Shown here: one piece after another, positions 27,771-37,673 of the stretch
How the letters are laid out: the number at the start of each line of letters is the position of its first letter
Position numbering within the stretch: position 1 is the stretch's first letter
Origin: Rhodobacteraceae bacterium HLUCCA12
Lineage (GTDB): Bacteria > Pseudomonadota > Alphaproteobacteria > Rhodobacterales > Rhodobacteraceae
Length of the DNA stretch: 64,000 nt
Direction: 5' to 3'
NCBI GenBank assembly: GCA_001314715.1
Contig: LJSV01000003.1
Coordinates: 248,001 to 312,000 of the forward strand
Position numbers and translations under genes: made by a program
Notes under the pieces: generated by a model
Seen by the model: the letters and a program-made list of their open reading frames with translations, nothing else
Databases searched by the model: none
What the model was told of the DNA's origin: nothing

Positions 27771-29975
27771 TCATTTCAGGCGCAATGCGTTCAGCGCCAC
27801 GGTAATCGACGACAGCGACATCGCCAATGCCGCCCAAAGCGGTGTCGCGAACCCCAGAAGCGCGATCGGAACCGCGACCACGTTATAGCCGAACGAGACG
27901 GCGAAATTCTCGCGGATGCGGCGCACCGATGTCACCGCGATGGATTGCGCCCGTGCAATCGGCGCCAGATCGGTGCCCAGCAGCACGATATCCGACGCCA
28001 CCCGCGCGGCATCCAGCGCCGAGGCGGGCGAGATCGAGACATGCGCGGCCGCCAGCGCCACGGTATCGTTGAGCCCGTCGCCCACCATCAGCACGCGCCG
28101 CCCCTCGGCCTGCATGGATTGTATGGCATCGGCCTTGTCCTCGGGCAGGGCCTCGGCCCGCCAGCGGTCGATGCCCAACCGTTCGGCCAGCACCCTGACC
28201 GCGCCGGGGACATCGCCCGAAATCAGCCAGACCGCCTTGCCCTGGGCCTGAAAGATCCGCACCGCGTCCTCGGCGCCGGGGCGCAGCCGGTCGGCAAAGG
28301 TGACGGGCCGGGCCGGTGAATCGCCGATGGCCAGATAGGCGGCGGTGACATCCAGCGGGGCGGCGCCCACCCAGTTCGCACGCCCCAGTCGCACGCGCAG
28401 ACCGCGCCAGCATGCCTGGACGCCGTGGCCCGGCACTTCGGACACATCATCCAGGATCGCCGGAATCACCCCGGCGCGTTGCGTCGCGCCGGCCAGCGCC
28501 CGTGCCAGCGGGTGTGATGACCCCGCTGCCATTGCCGCGGCGACCGACAGCGCCTGCACGTCAAACTGGTCAAGGTTGGTCGGTTCGGGCGTGCCAAGCG
28601 TCAGGGTTCCGGTCTTGTCGAACACCACGGTATCGACCTCGGCCAGACGTTCCAGCGCGGTGCCGTCCTTGATCAGCATCCCCGCGCGGAAAAGCTTGCC
28701 GGATGCGGCGGTGACGACTGCCGGAACGGCAAGACCCAGCGCGCAGGGGCACGTGATGATCAGCGTGGCGGCGGCGATGTTGATTGCCAGGCGCGCATCC
28801 CCGCCCGAGATCCACAGCCAGACCAGAAACGCCCCCAGCGCCAGCAGGTGCACGGCCGGCGAATACCCGCGCGAGGCGCGCTCGGCCAGCGTGGTATAGC
28901 GGTTGCGCGCCGATTCCGCGACTGCCACAAGATCGGCCATGCGGTGCAGCGAGCTGTCCCTGCCCGCCGCCGTAACCCGCACGACCAGCGGCCCCGTCAG
29001 GTTCACGGCACCCGCCGTGACAACCGTGTCAGGCCCCGCAAACGCCGGCATGGTCTCGCCCGTCAGGATCGAGCGATCGAGTTCCGATGTGCCGCTCTCG
29101 ATCACGCCGTCCACCGGGATGCGGCCGCCGGGACGCACCAGAACCCGCTCGCCGGGTTTCAGATCTGCGACAGAGACCGTCTCTTCGTGCGCGGCGCCGT
29201 CACCCGCCACCAGGCGAATGGCGCGCGGCACTTCCAGGGCCGCCAGTTCCTGCGCTGCCGAGCGCGCGGCCGCGCGCGTGCGAAAGTCCAAATAGCGCCC
29301 CGCAAGCAGGAAGAAGGTCAGCATCACCGCCGCGTCGAAATAGGCATGGTGGCCCGACTGGAAGGTTTCATAGACCGAAATCGCGCTGGCCAGCAGGATC
29401 GCCAGCGAGATCGGAACATCCATGCCCAGCCGCCCCGCGCGCAGGCTGGCGAACGCGCTCTTGAAGAACGGCTGCCCCGAAAAGGCCACGGTCGGCAGGG
29501 CGATCGCCGCCGAAATCAGGTGGAACAGGTCGCGCGTGGCATCGGTCGCACCGGACCAGACGGCAACCGACAACAGCATGATGTTCATCATGCTGAACCC
29601 GGCGACGCCCAGCCGCATCAGAAGATCGCGGCCCTGGCGGTCGGTTTCGGTCATCGACAGCGTGCCGGGGTCCAGTTCGAACGCCTCATAGCCCAGACGC
29701 TTGAGCCGGTCGGCCAGCGCCGGGGCATCCACATCGGCCTCGGCCTGGACCGAGACGCGTTTGAGCGTCAGGTTCAGCCGCGCCGATTGTACGCCCGGCA
29801 TCGCCTCCAGGTCACGCTCGATCGCCGATATGCAGGCCGCGCAATGCGCCCCCGGCACCGACATCACGATCCGCGCATCGCCCTGTGGGGCACTGCCCGC
29901 GCGCTCAAGCGCGGCGGGTGCCGCCACGCAGGCCGGGCAGGCCGAGATGGAAGGGGCGTGGAGCGTGTCACTCAT
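27771..29975 (-). CDS. ccoI: Copper-translocating P-type ATPase CcoI/FixI
   Basis: 734 aa. An N-terminal CPAC motif and a heavy-metal domain with GAHCAACI are followed by membrane helices, the ion-site CPCALGLA, the phosphatase loop LTGE, the phosphorylation site DKTGTLT and the hinge GDGLNDTVAL. It exports Cu to the periplasmic side for the CcoN binuclear centre. Position between ccoH (2-bp gap) and ccoS supports CcoI rather than a general CopA. Confidence 0.95.
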   Translation of the reverse strand: MSDTLHAPSISACPACVAAPAALERAGSAPQGDARIVMSVPGAHCAACISAIERDLEAMPGVQSARLNLTLKRVSVQAEADVDAPALADRLKRLGYEAFELDPGTLSMTETDRQGRDLLMRLGVAGFSMMNIMLLSVAVWSGATDATRDLFHLISAAIALPTVAFSGQPFFKSAFASLRAGRLGMDVPISLAILLASAISVYETFQSGHHAYFDAAVMLTFFLLAGRYLDFRTRAAARSAAQELAALEVPRAIRLVAGDGAAHEETVSVADLKPGERVLVRPGGRIPVDGVIESGTSELDRSILTGETMPAFAGPDTVVTAGAVNLTGPLVVRVTAAGRDSSLHRMADLVAVAESARNRYTTLAERASRGYSPAVHLLALGAFLVWLWISGGDARLAINIAAATLIITCPCALGLAVPAVVTAASGKLFRAGMLIKDGTALERLAEVDTVVFDKTGTLTLGTPEPTNLDQFDVQALSVAAAMAAGSSHPLARALAGATQRAGVIPAILDDVSEVPGHGVQACWRGLRVRLGRANWVGAAPLDVTAAYLAIGDSPARPVTFADRLRPGAEDAVRIFQAQGKAVWLISGDVPGAVRVLAERLGIDRWRAEALPEDKADAIQSMQAEGRRVLMVGDGLNDTVALAAAHVSISPASALDAARVASDIVLLGTDLAPIARAQSIAVTSVRRIRENFAVSFGYNVVAVPIALLGFATPLWAALAMSLSSITVALNALRLK

Positions 29976-29977
29976 GC

Positions 29978-30472
29978 CTAACCCCGATGGCGAAACGAGA
30001 CGCGTTGCTGAAATTCGGTCCCGTCGGGCGCGGTGGCCACGATCCGCAGGTTCCAGTTGCCCGGCGCAATCGTCACGGGCGCGGCAAAGGCCCCGGCACG
30101 ATACCTGAAATCTGGCCGAAGGTCGTCGCGGGTATGGGTGGCGCGGCCCAGCGTCGCGTCCAGCGCCGCCACGCGCACCGGCTGGCCGTCATCATCGGTG
30201 AACGCGACCACCAATTCGCCGTCATCCACCGCCACGTCCACGTTCCAGCCCAGCGCGCGCTGCGCTTCGAGCCGGTCATTAAACCCTTGGCTGGCGACAT
30301 AGCTGTTGCCCACCTCAAGGCCCGGAAAGGTGCGGACCGCGCTGTAGGCCAGCGCCAGGTTGACCAGGATGATGATGCCGAACGCCCCGATGAACAGCGC
30401 CGCGACCTTGCCCCCCGTCAACTTGCCGCGCGTATCCCCGGCGGTGTCATTTTGCGATGTGGACCGGGTCAT
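29978..30472 (-). CDS. ccoH: CcoH/FixH family protein
   Basis: 164 aa with one N-terminal membrane helix (VAALFIGAFGIIILVNLALAY) and a periplasmic FixH domain (VGNSYVASQGFND, GWNVDV, GNWNLRI). It stabilises or assembles cbb3 oxidase subunits. The start overlaps the ccoG stop as ATGA. Confidence 0.93.
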   Translation of the reverse strand: MTRSTSQNDTAGDTRGKLTGGKVAALFIGAFGIIILVNLALAYSAVRTFPGLEVGNSYVASQGFNDRLEAQRALGWNVDVAVDDGELVVAFTDDDGQPVRVAALDATLGRATHTRDDLRPDFRYRAGAFAAPVTIAPGNWNLRIVATAPDGTEFQQRVSFRHRG

Positions 30473-31902
30473 TGCCCCCTCCCGTTGAAGACCGTCTCGC
30501 CGAAGATGCGGGTCGTGCCATCAATGACCGAGGCCCAGATCTGCACCGGCGTCTGTTCGCCGCGCGCCGCCGGTGTTCCAGCCGCCGCGGTCAGATAGAC
30601 CCGCTGGTTGAGCTGCTGATCCGGGTCCACGCTGACCAGTTGTCCCGGCGCCCCCTCGATCGTCAGGCGGATCGACGGGTTGTCGGCGACCGTCAGAAAG
30701 AACTGGCGCGGTTCATTATGCATGTTGCGCAAGCGAATGTCATAGGCATTGCGCACCGACCCGTCGGACAGCACCACGAAGGTGGGGTTGCGGATCGGCG
30801 CGATCGACATGTCGATGTCGGTGCGCAGGAACAACGCAACCACCAGCGCTACGCCGATCCCGGCCCACAGCACCGTATAGATCATGGTGCGCAGCCGGAA
30901 CACGTGCTTCCAGGGCGATATCGGTTCCTTGCCGTCGCGCTCGCGCACTTCGTCGGACAATGCCAGATATCCGATCAACCCGCGCGGCTTGCCGATCCGG
31001 TCCATCACGTCGTTGCACGCATCGATACAGAGCCCGCAGGTGATGCAGGCAAGCTGCTGGCCGTCGCGGATGTCGATCCCCATCGGGCAGACGTTCACAC
31101 AGGCCATGCAGTCGATGCAATCGCCCTGCGAACCCTCGGGCGCGGCCTGCCCTTTCTTCAGCTTGCCGCGCGGCTCGCCCCGCCATTCGCGATAGGCGAC
31201 GGTGATCGTATCCTCGTCCATCATCGCCGCCTGGATGCGCGGCCATGGGCAGGCATAGATGCAAACCTGCTCGCGGAAGAATCCGCCGAACAGAAAGGTC
31301 GTGCCGGTCAGAACCGCGATGGTCGTATAGGCGACGGGATGTGCCGAAAAGGTCACCAGATCGCGCAACAGCGTGGGCGCATCGGTGAAATAGAAGACCC
31401 AGGCGCCGCCCGTGGCCACGGCGATCAACAGCCAGACCAGCCATTTCAGCCCGTATTTGCGCGTCTTTTCGACGTTCCATTTCTGCCGGTACAGGCGCAG
31501 GCGCGCGTTTCGATCCCCTTCGATCCAGCGTTCGACAAGGATGAACAGATCGGTCCAGACCGTTTGCGGACAGGCATAGCCGCACCAGACCCGCCCCAGC
31601 GCCGATGTGAACAGAAACAACCCGATCCCCGCCATGATCAGAAGTCCGGCCACGAAATAGAATTCGTGCGGCCAGATCTCGATCATGAAGAAGAAGAAGC
31701 GGCGATTGGCCAGATCGACCAGCACCGCCTGGTCGGGCATCTCGGGGCCGCGATCCCAGCGAATCCACGGGGTGACGTAGTAGATCCCCAGCATCACGGC
31801 CAGAAGCCACCATTTCAGGGTGCGAAACGCCCCTGAGACGCGGCGCGGAAAGATCGGCTCGCGGGCGGCATACAGTTGCGGGGTGTCGTCGGAAGTGCTC
31901 AT
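30469..31902 (-). CDS. ccoG: Cytochrome c oxidase accessory protein CcoG (RdxA/FixG)
   Basis: 477 aa. Several membrane helices, a GYACPQTVW motif, and two ferredoxin-type clusters with CIDCMACVNVCP and CITCGLCIDAC, then a C-terminal periplasmic domain. CcoG is a cupric reductase aiding cbb3 assembly. The ATG has GGAGAAGGG nearby. An FNR-type box lies 60 bp upstream. It heads ccoGHIS. Confidence 0.95.
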   Translation of the reverse strand: MSTSDDTPQLYAAREPIFPRRVSGAFRTLKWWLLAVMLGIYYVTPWIRWDRGPEMPDQAVLVDLANRRFFFFMIEIWPHEFYFVAGLLIMAGIGLFLFTSALGRVWCGYACPQTVWTDLFILVERWIEGDRNARLRLYRQKWNVEKTRKYGLKWLVWLLIAVATGGAWVFYFTDAPTLLRDLVTFSAHPVAYTTIAVLTGTTFLFGGFFREQVCIYACPWPRIQAAMMDEDTITVAYREWRGEPRGKLKKGQAAPEGSQGDCIDCMACVNVCPMGIDIRDGQQLACITCGLCIDACNDVMDRIGKPRGLIGYLALSDEVRERDGKEPISPWKHVFRLRTMIYTVLWAGIGVALVVALFLRTDIDMSIAPIRNPTFVVLSDGSVRNAYDIRLRNMHNEPRQFFLTVADNPSIRLTIEGAPGQLVSVDPDQQLNQRVYLTAAAGTPAARGEQTPVQIWASVIDGTTRIFGETVFNGRGQ

Positions 31903-31960
31903 TGCCCTTCTCCGTGTTTCGCGTGCCCCTTCTGGATCTGCCGATGGGGCCTGGCTTTCC

Positions 31961-31974
31961 TTGACATGGGTCAA
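31961..31974 (-). promoter_or_regulatory. FNR-type box upstream of ccoG
   Basis: TTGAC-ATGG-GTCAA, a two-sided match to the Rhodobacter FnrL consensus (TTGAT-N4-ATCAA with C/G variants). Centre about 66 bp upstream of the ccoG start, compatible with activation at about -41.5 of a transcript starting near 31926. Confidence 0.7.
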
Positions 31975-32104
31975 AAGGCGAGTAACGAACACATCTTAAG
32001 CTGCGACAAAGGCGCGCACGGCGGTTTCACCTTGCGCGCCCGTCACATCAACGGCTGCACCAATCCCCGGAAACGCGCGAACAGGAACGAGGTCTGATGC
32101 AGCC

Positions 32105-32132
32105 CCGCCGACCCGGCTGACCGGGCCGGCGG
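32105..32132 (-). terminator. Stem-loop downstream of ccoP
   Basis: A 12-bp GC-rich stem with one mismatch and a CTGA loop just after the ccoP stop. No T-run, so its role as terminator is uncertain. The rest of the 242-bp ccoP-ccoG gap holds only the FNR box. Confidence 0.35.
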
Positions 32133-32144
32133 ATTCGCACAAGG

Positions 32145-33077
32145 CTACTGGCCGCCACCGAGCTGATGGACATAGGCCGCCACCGCCCGGATCTCGGCGT
32201 CGCGCAGTCGGCCGTCGAAACCGGGCATGATGCCGAAACGCGCGTTGACGACGGTTTCGCGGATGTCCTCGTAGCTGCCGCCATAGAGCCAGACCGCGGT
32301 ATTCAGCGGCGGTGCGCCGACGAACGTGTCGCCGTCACCATTGTCGCCGTGACACGAGGCACAATTGTCCATGTAGATGCCCTCGCCGGCCTCGGCCAGT
32401 TCGCCATCTGCCTCCTGCCCCGAAAGTTGCAGGACATAATGCACCACCTGGTCGATCTGCTCGTCGTTCAGGATTTCGTCGCGGCCAAAGGCGGGCATTT
32501 CGGACCAGCGGGCATCTGGGTAATCCTCGTTGCGGATTCCATACCGCACGGTCTGGTGGATGTCCTCGATCCCGCCGCCCCAGATCCATTCGTCGTCCAG
32601 CAGGTTGGGAAAGCCCGAAGCCTGCACACCCGCGCCGCCGGTGCCGTGACATTGCGAGCACTGCGCCCGGAACACCGCCGCGCCGGCATTCACCGCGAAG
32701 CTTTGCAGGTCGCGATCGTCGTTGATCTCTGCCAAGTCGGCTTCGACCAGGCGATCGAACCAGACCTCGTTGCGCTCGTTGAAACGGTCGATGTCCTCGG
32801 CGACCTCGGCGCGGGTGGAATAGCCCAGAATACCCGATGTCGCCCGCGTCACCAGAGGCCAGGCGGGATAGAAGATCATGTAGATCAATGCCCAGATGAT
32901 GGTCAGGTAGAACAGCCAGAGCCACCAGCGCGGCATCGGGTTGTCGTATTCCTCGATCCCGTCCCAGGAATGGCCGGTTGTCGGCGGTTCCTGCTTCAGC
33001 TTGGCCTTGGGATCGGGATACTGCCGTTCGGGCGGTCTGACCTTGTTTTCGGGGGTTTTCTTGGTTGGATCGACCAT
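32145..33077 (-). CDS. ccoP: cbb3-type cytochrome c oxidase subunit III (diheme CcoP)
   Basis: 310 aa. A soluble N-terminus with GIEEYDNPMPRWW, a membrane helix, then two cytochrome c domains with CSQCH and CASCH heme-binding motifs. It takes electrons from cytochrome c and passes them to CcoO/CcoN. Overlaps the ccoQ stop by one base (TGATG). Confidence 0.97.
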   Translation of the reverse strand: MVDPTKKTPENKVRPPERQYPDPKAKLKQEPPTTGHSWDGIEEYDNPMPRWWLWLFYLTIIWALIYMIFYPAWPLVTRATSGILGYSTRAEVAEDIDRFNERNEVWFDRLVEADLAEINDDRDLQSFAVNAGAAVFRAQCSQCHGTGGAGVQASGFPNLLDDEWIWGGGIEDIHQTVRYGIRNEDYPDARWSEMPAFGRDEILNDEQIDQVVHYVLQLSGQEADGELAEAGEGIYMDNCASCHGDNGDGDTFVGAPPLNTAVWLYGGSYEDIRETVVNARFGIMPGFDGRLRDAEIRAVAAYVHQLGGGQ

Positions 33078-33295
33078 CAGCGTGCCTCTTTGGGTTCGCG
33101 GTTGCCCGAGGGCGATTCCGGTGCATCGTCGGCAGCCGGCTTGTCGTCATTGCGAAAGATCATCGACGCGGTCTCTTCGTGGACTTTCCTGCTGCCCGGT
33201 CGGAATGCCCAGAAGATGACCCCCAGGAAGAACAGCGCCATGAACAGCAGATGCCAGCTGTCGGCGAATGTGCGCAGAAGCGTATAGGTTTCCAT
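33077..33295 (-). CDS. ccoQ: cbb3-type oxidase subunit CcoQ
   Basis: 72 aa single-helix protein (HLLFMALFFLGVIFWAFRPGS) with a charged C-terminal tail. CcoQ stabilises the oxidase under oxygen in Rhodobacter. Its place between ccoO and ccoP fixes the identity. Confidence 0.95.
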   Translation of the reverse strand: METYTLLRTFADSWHLLFMALFFLGVIFWAFRPGSRKVHEETASMIFRNDDKPAADDAPESPSGNREPKEAR

Positions 33296-33309
33296 GCGTC
33301 CCTCCCTTG

Positions 33310-34035
33310 TCAGCGGCTGTCGTCGGGCACGAAAGTGCTGAAATCGACCAGCGTTCCCAGCATCTGCATGTAAGCGATGATCGCATCCATCTCGGTCAGT
33401 TCGGGCTGGCCGTCGAAGTTGCGGGTCTGGGCGGAATGATACCGCTCCAGCAGGCCGGAATGATCAGCCTCGGGGTCGGCCTGCGCCAGGAAGTCGGCGC
33501 GGGCGTTTTCCATCATCTCGTCGGTATAGGGATCGCCGATCAGGCGGTGCGTGCCCAGCAGATCCTCGATATGGTCGGCGTCGATCTCGCGATCCATCAG
33601 GAAGGCATAGCTGGGCATGATCGATTCGGGCACCACCGCGCGCGGGTCGATCATGTGCTGCACATGCCAGTCATCCGAATAGCGCCCGCCGATGCGCGCC
33701 AGATCCGGCCCGGTGCGCTTGGACCCCCATTGGAACGGGTGATCGTACATCGATTCGGCGGCGAGGCTGTAATGGCCATAGCGTTCGACCTCGTCGCGCA
33801 TCGGCCGGATCATCTGGCTGTGACAGACGTAGCAGCCTTCGCGCACATAGACCTCGCGCCCGACCAGTTCGAGCGGCGAATAGGGTCGCACGCCCTCGAC
33901 CTCTTCGATCGTGTTTTCCAGATAGAACAGGGGCACGATCTGCACGATCCCGCCGATCGTCACGACCAGGAAGCTGAGAACCAGAAGCAGGGTCGCATGC
34001 TTCTCGATCTTCTTGTGATGGTTGAGAATGCTCAT
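33310..34035 (-). CDS. ccoO: cbb3-type oxidase subunit II (monoheme CcoO)
   Basis: 241 aa. N-terminal membrane anchor ([22 protein letters not shown]), then a monoheme cytochrome c domain with CYVCHSQ and a later methionine ligand region. Transfers electrons from CcoP to CcoN. It lies 12 bp after ccoN. Confidence 0.97.
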   Translation of the reverse strand: MSILNHHKKIEKHATLLLVLSFLVVTIGGIVQIVPLFYLENTIEEVEGVRPYSPLELVGREVYVREGCYVCHSQMIRPMRDEVERYGHYSLAAESMYDHPFQWGSKRTGPDLARIGGRYSDDWHVQHMIDPRAVVPESIMPSYAFLMDREIDADHIEDLLGTHRLIGDPYTDEMMENARADFLAQADPEADHSGLLERYHSAQTRNFDGQPELTEMDAIIAYMQMLGTLVDFSTFVPDDSR

Positions 34036-34047
34036 GACGCCCTCCGG

Positions 34048-35649
34048 TTACTCGGCCGGAACCGCGGCGGCGGCAGGCTTTTTCTCGCCCACGCTCGTCA
34101 CGGTTTTCCAAAGGTTGTAGCACATGATCACGGCGCCCAGCAGGAACATCGTCCCGCCCAGACCACGCACCACATACATCGGGAACTTGGCGGCAACGGT
34201 GTCGGCGAAGCTGTTGACCAGGAAGCCCTGGGCATCGACCTGACGCCACATCAGCCCTTCCATGATGCCGGTCACCCACATCGACGCGGCGTAAAGCACG
34301 ATCCCGATGGTGGCGAGCCAGAAGTGCCAGCTGACAAGCGACAGGCTGTAAAGCCGCTCGCGCTTCCACAGGCGGGGCACAAGGTAATAGAGCATCCCGA
34401 AGGTGATCATGCCGTTCCAGCCCAGCGCGCCCGAATGCACATGGCCGATGGTCCAGTCGGTGTAATGCGACAGGCTGTTCACGGCGCGGATCGACATCAT
34501 CGGACCCTCGAACGTGGCCATGCCGTAAAAGCCCACGGCGACCACCATCATGCGGATGACCGGGTCGGTGCGCAGCTTGTCCCAGGCGCCCGACAGCGTC
34601 ATCAGGCCGTTGATCATGCCACCCCAGGACGGCATCCAGAGCATGATCGAAAAGGTCATGCCCAGCGTCTGCGCCCAGTCCGGCAACGCCGTGTAGTGCA
34701 GGTGGTGCGGACCGGCCCAGATATACAGGAAGATCAGCGCCCAGAAGTGGATGATCGACAGCTTGTAGCTGTAGACCGGGCGTTCGGCCTGTTTGGGGAT
34801 GAAGTAATACATCATCCCCAAAAAGCCCGCGGTCAGGAAGAAGCCCACGGCATTGTGGCCATACCACCACTGCACCATCGCCGATTGCACACCCGACCAG
34901 ACCGGGATCGAGGCCGAACCGAAGATCGACACCGGGATCTGCACGTTATTGACGACATGCAGCATCGCCACGGTGACGATGAATGACAGGTAGAACCAAT
35001 TGGCGACGTAGATATGCGGCTCTCGGCGCTTGATCAGCGTGCCCATGTACACGGCCAGAAGCGCGACCCAGACGATGGTCAGCCACAGGTCGGCCAGCCA
35101 CTCGGGCTCGGCGTATTCCTGGCTCTGGGTCGAGCCCAGCACATAGCCGGTCGCGGCCAGGACGATGAACAGCTGATAGCCCCAGAACACGAACCACGCC
35201 AGGTTTCCGCCCCAAAGGCGCGCGGCGCTGGTGCGCTGAACGACATAGAACGCGCTGGCGATCAGGGCGTTTCCGCCAAAAGCAAAGATCACCGCCGAGG
35301 TGTGTAGCGGACGCAGGCGCCCGAAATTGGCAAAGCCCATCGCGCCTTCGAGGTTCAGGGCAGGCCAGGCAAGCTGAAAGGCGATGACCACGCCCACCAG
35401 AAATCCGACGACCCCCCAGAACGCGGTGGCGATGACGCCATAGCGCACCACCCCGTCAAGATACTCGGCCTGGTTGTGGACAACCGGCGGCTCTCCGACC
35501 CGACGGATCTGCCACAGAAAAAGCCCGGATGCGGTCAGCATGATGATGATCATGTGAACCAGATGGGCGAGATCGCGCGCGTAACTCGCGACGACCGCGG
35601 CCGTGACCGCGACCGCGGCAAGCACGATCAGCTTGACGTAATCCCACAT
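34048..35649 (-). CDS. ccoN: cbb3-type oxidase catalytic subunit CcoN
   Basis: 533 aa heme-copper oxidase subunit I with about 12 membrane helices. Histidine-rich helices include [17 protein letters not shown] and the adjacent Cu(B)/heme histidines in [16 protein letters not shown], without the canonical subunit-I tyrosine of aa3 enzymes. It reduces O2 with high affinity and pumps protons. Head of ccoNOQP, with an FNR box about 113 bp upstream. Confidence 0.98.
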   Translation of the reverse strand: MWDYVKLIVLAAVAVTAAVVASYARDLAHLVHMIIIMLTASGLFLWQIRRVGEPPVVHNQAEYLDGVVRYGVIATAFWGVVGFLVGVVIAFQLAWPALNLEGAMGFANFGRLRPLHTSAVIFAFGGNALIASAFYVVQRTSAARLWGGNLAWFVFWGYQLFIVLAATGYVLGSTQSQEYAEPEWLADLWLTIVWVALLAVYMGTLIKRREPHIYVANWFYLSFIVTVAMLHVVNNVQIPVSIFGSASIPVWSGVQSAMVQWWYGHNAVGFFLTAGFLGMMYYFIPKQAERPVYSYKLSIIHFWALIFLYIWAGPHHLHYTALPDWAQTLGMTFSIMLWMPSWGGMINGLMTLSGAWDKLRTDPVIRMMVVAVGFYGMATFEGPMMSIRAVNSLSHYTDWTIGHVHSGALGWNGMITFGMLYYLVPRLWKRERLYSLSLVSWHFWLATIGIVLYAASMWVTGIMEGLMWRQVDAQGFLVNSFADTVAAKFPMYVVRGLGGTMFLLGAVIMCYNLWKTVTSVGEKKPAAAAVPAE

Positions 35650-35755
35650 GTCTTGCGTCCCTTTGTTCCCTTTGCGGCGTTCCCCGGCCCCCGGTATGCG
35701 GAATGCCGGACCTGCTGCGCCTTCGTCCTTATCCTCAGCGCAGCCTCAGGATACA

Positions 35756-35769
35756 TTGATTCATGTCAA
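35756..35769 (-). promoter_or_regulatory. FNR-type box 1 (ccoN side)
   Basis: TTGAT-TCAT-GTCAA in the 252-bp divergent region between ccoN and the universal stress gene. A ccoN transcript would start near 35721, giving about 70 nt of leader. Confidence 0.75.
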
Positions 35770-35786
35770 GTTGGGAAATTCGGAGC

Positions 35787-35800
35787 TTGATTGAAATCAA
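35787..35800 (+). promoter_or_regulatory. FNR-type box 2 (universal stress protein side)
   Basis: TTGAT-TGAA-ATCAA, a perfect FNR palindrome. A plus-strand transcript would start near 35835, about 67 nt before the universal stress gene. Centre 31 bp from box 1, so the two may also cooperate. Confidence 0.75.
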
Positions 35801-35901
35801 GGACATGGTGATTGTGATGTCGCAGGCTCGGGCTTTGTCAGACATCGTGCCGAACTGCCGCAAGAGCGGCGCAAGCCCCTGAAGCAAAACGAGGAACGAC
35901 C

Positions 35902-36741
35902 ATGGCCTTCAAATCCGTCACCACCTTTCTGAGCAGCGCGGCGGAACTGGACGCCACGATGCCCAGCGCGATCGACTTCGCGCGCAGCATGGACGCCCAT
36001 CTGACCGCCTGTCTTCTGGGCGTCGACATGACACCGGCGGGCGGGTTCTACATGGGAGCATCGCCGCTGTTGCTGCAAGAAACACTTGAACGCGCGCAGA
36101 CCGATGCCGAGGCGCTGGAGGCGCGCGCGCGCAAACGCCTTGACGGCAGCGATTTGCGCTGGGGCACCGAATCGGCGGTCGTTCAGTTCGGCGGGCTGCC
36201 CGGCCTGGTGGGGTTGCGGTCGCGCTTCAGCGACCTGGTGTTGCAGGTCGCCCCCTATGGACGCGATGCGCTGCCGACGCAGGAAGCCGTGATCGAGGCG
36301 GCGCTGTTCGAAGGGCAGTCGGCCACGCTGGTCCTGCCCGAAACGGGGCTGGGCGCGGATTTCGGCAAGCGCGTGGTGGTGGCCTGGAACCAGTCGAACG
36401 AGGCGTTGAATGCGGTGCGCCGCGCGCTGCCCCTGCTGAAACAGGCCGAACTGGTGAATATCGTGGTGGTCAACCCGCCGGTGCACAGCCCCGAACGCTC
36501 GGACCCCGGCGGCCTGCTGACGCAGATGCTGGCGCGCCACGGCGTGCGGGCCGAGGTGTCGGTCCTGGCCAAGACCCTGCCAAGGGTCTCGGACGTGCTG
36601 ATGCGCCATATCGAGGATACGGATGCGGGGCTTCTGGTGATGGGCGCCTATGGCCATTCGAGGCTGCGCGAGGCGATCCTGGGCGGCGCGACACGAAACG
36701 TGCTGGAAAACGCGCAGACCCCGGTGTTCCTGGCGCATTGA
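35902..36741 (+). CDS. Universal stress protein (tandem UspA-like)
   Basis: 279 aa. The C-terminal UspA domain ends LLVMGAYGHSRLREAILGGATRNVLENA, carrying the ATP-binding G-x2-G-x9-G-(S/T)-like motif. The N-terminal half looks like a second, degenerate Usp unit. Many such genes are induced by oxygen limitation; the perfect FNR box upstream supports that here. GAGGAA precedes the ATG. Confidence 0.85.
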   Translation: MAFKSVTTFLSSAAELDATMPSAIDFARSMDAHLTACLLGVDMTPAGGFYMGASPLLLQETLERAQTDAEALEARARKRLDGSDLRWGTESAVVQFGGLPGLVGLRSRFSDLVLQVAPYGRDALPTQEAVIEAALFEGQSATLVLPETGLGADFGKRVVVAWNQSNEALNAVRRALPLLKQAELVNIVVVNPPVHSPERSDPGGLLTQMLARHGVRAEVSVLAKTLPRVSDVLMRHIEDTDAGLLVMGAYGHSRLREAILGGATRNVLENAQTPVFLAH

Positions 36742-36766
36742 CCGGGCGGCGCGGTCGGCCACGGCG

Positions 36767-36838
36767 CAGGGGGGCTTTCCGCCCCCCTCTTCGGCTGCGC
36801 CGAATTCACCCCCCGAGCGTATTTTCGGCAAGATGAAG
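36767..36838 (+). repeat. Intergenic hairpin repeat, copy E
   Basis: GGGGGGC-TTTCC-GCCCCCC, then TTCGGC-TGC-GCCGAA (a different but still self-complementary second hairpin), TTCACCCCCC and tail GCGTATTTTCGGCAAGATGA. Between the convergent usp and fnrL, co-oriented with usp. Confidence 0.85.
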
Positions 36839-36866
36839 GAGCGACGGAGCGCCGCAAAATCGCCTG

Positions 36867-37622
36867 TCAGACAAGGAACCCGCCATCGGCATCGTCGCCG
36901 GCCTCTTCGACCAGGCGATCGAAATCGGGGATGGTGATGTGGCGCTTGCCTTCGATCTCGATGATCCCGTCGCGGCGCAGGGCCGAGATCTGACGGCTCA
37001 CGGTTTCGAGGGTCAGGCCCAGGTATTCCGACATCGCCTCGCGCGTCAGGGGCAGATCGACGACGACCGCGCCGGCTTCGCGCTGATTGTTGAGCGAGGC
37101 ATCGCGCCGGGCAATGATGGCGATCAGGCTGGCGATCTTTTCGCGCGCGGTCTTGCGGCCCAAAAGCAGCATCCATTCGCGTGCCGCATCCAGTTCGTCG
37201 AGCGTCATTTCCAGAAGCCGCTGGCCCACATGCGGGGTGGTCAGCATGACATCCTCGAACGGTTTCTTGCGAAAGCAGCACATCACCAGGTCCGAGGTCG
37301 CGGTGACGTCATAGGCCGCCGTTTCGCGCCCCGGCCGGCCCACGAAATCCGAGGGCAGCAAAAGGCCGACCATCTGGCGGCGCCCGTCCTCCATCGTCTG
37401 GGTCAGGGTTGCGATGCCCGACACGACCGATGCGACGAAATCCATACGGTCGCCCGACCAGACCACGGTCTGACCGGCCTCGAAGCTGCGATAATACTTG
37501 ATCTCTTCGAGGCGGCGAAGCTCGTCATCCTCGCATCGTGCGCAGACGGCACGATGGCGGATCGGGCAATCGCCGCAGTTCAAATGGACCGTTTTGGCCG
37601 GGGCAGCAGAAGTTTTGTACAT
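36867..37622 (-). CDS. fnrL: Crp/Fnr family regulator FnrL
   Basis: 251 aa. Four N-terminal cysteines (16, 19, 27, 30 in NCGDCPIRHRAVCARC) plus a central CC (115-116) can bind the O2-sensing 4Fe-4S cluster. The C-terminal HTH has the FNR-type recognition helix ETVSRQISAL. It is the expected anaerobic/microaerobic activator of cco and hem genes. There is no Shine-Dalgarno: an FNR box lies four bases before the ATG, so FnrL binding there should block, not activate, its own gene. Confidence 0.94.
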   Translation of the reverse strand: MYKTSAAPAKTVHLNCGDCPIRHRAVCARCEDDELRRLEEIKYYRSFEAGQTVVWSGDRMDFVASVVSGIATLTQTMEDGRRQMVGLLLPSDFVGRPGRETAAYDVTATSDLVMCCFRKKPFEDVMLTTPHVGQRLLEMTLDELDAAREWMLLLGRKTAREKIASLIAIIARRDASLNNQREAGAVVVDLPLTREAMSEYLGLTLETVSRQISALRRDGIIEIEGKRHITIPDFDRLVEEAGDDADGGFLV

Positions 37623-37625
37623 GGT

Positions 37626-37639
37626 TTGATCTATATCAA
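37626..37639. promoter_or_regulatory. FNR box shared by fnrL and hemN
   Basis: TTGAT-CTAT-ATCAA, perfect palindrome in the 51-bp gap between the divergent fnrL and hemN. Its centre is 41.5 bp from the A of the hemN ATG. Confidence 0.8.
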
Positions 37640-37673
37640 GGCTCGCAACGGCGCGAGGGCTGATCCTAACGAA

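Noticed and set aside
33268-34986. 572-aa plus-strand open frame opposite ccoO and ccoN
   Set aside because: His/Gln/Asp-rich antisense frame over well-defined oxidase genes.
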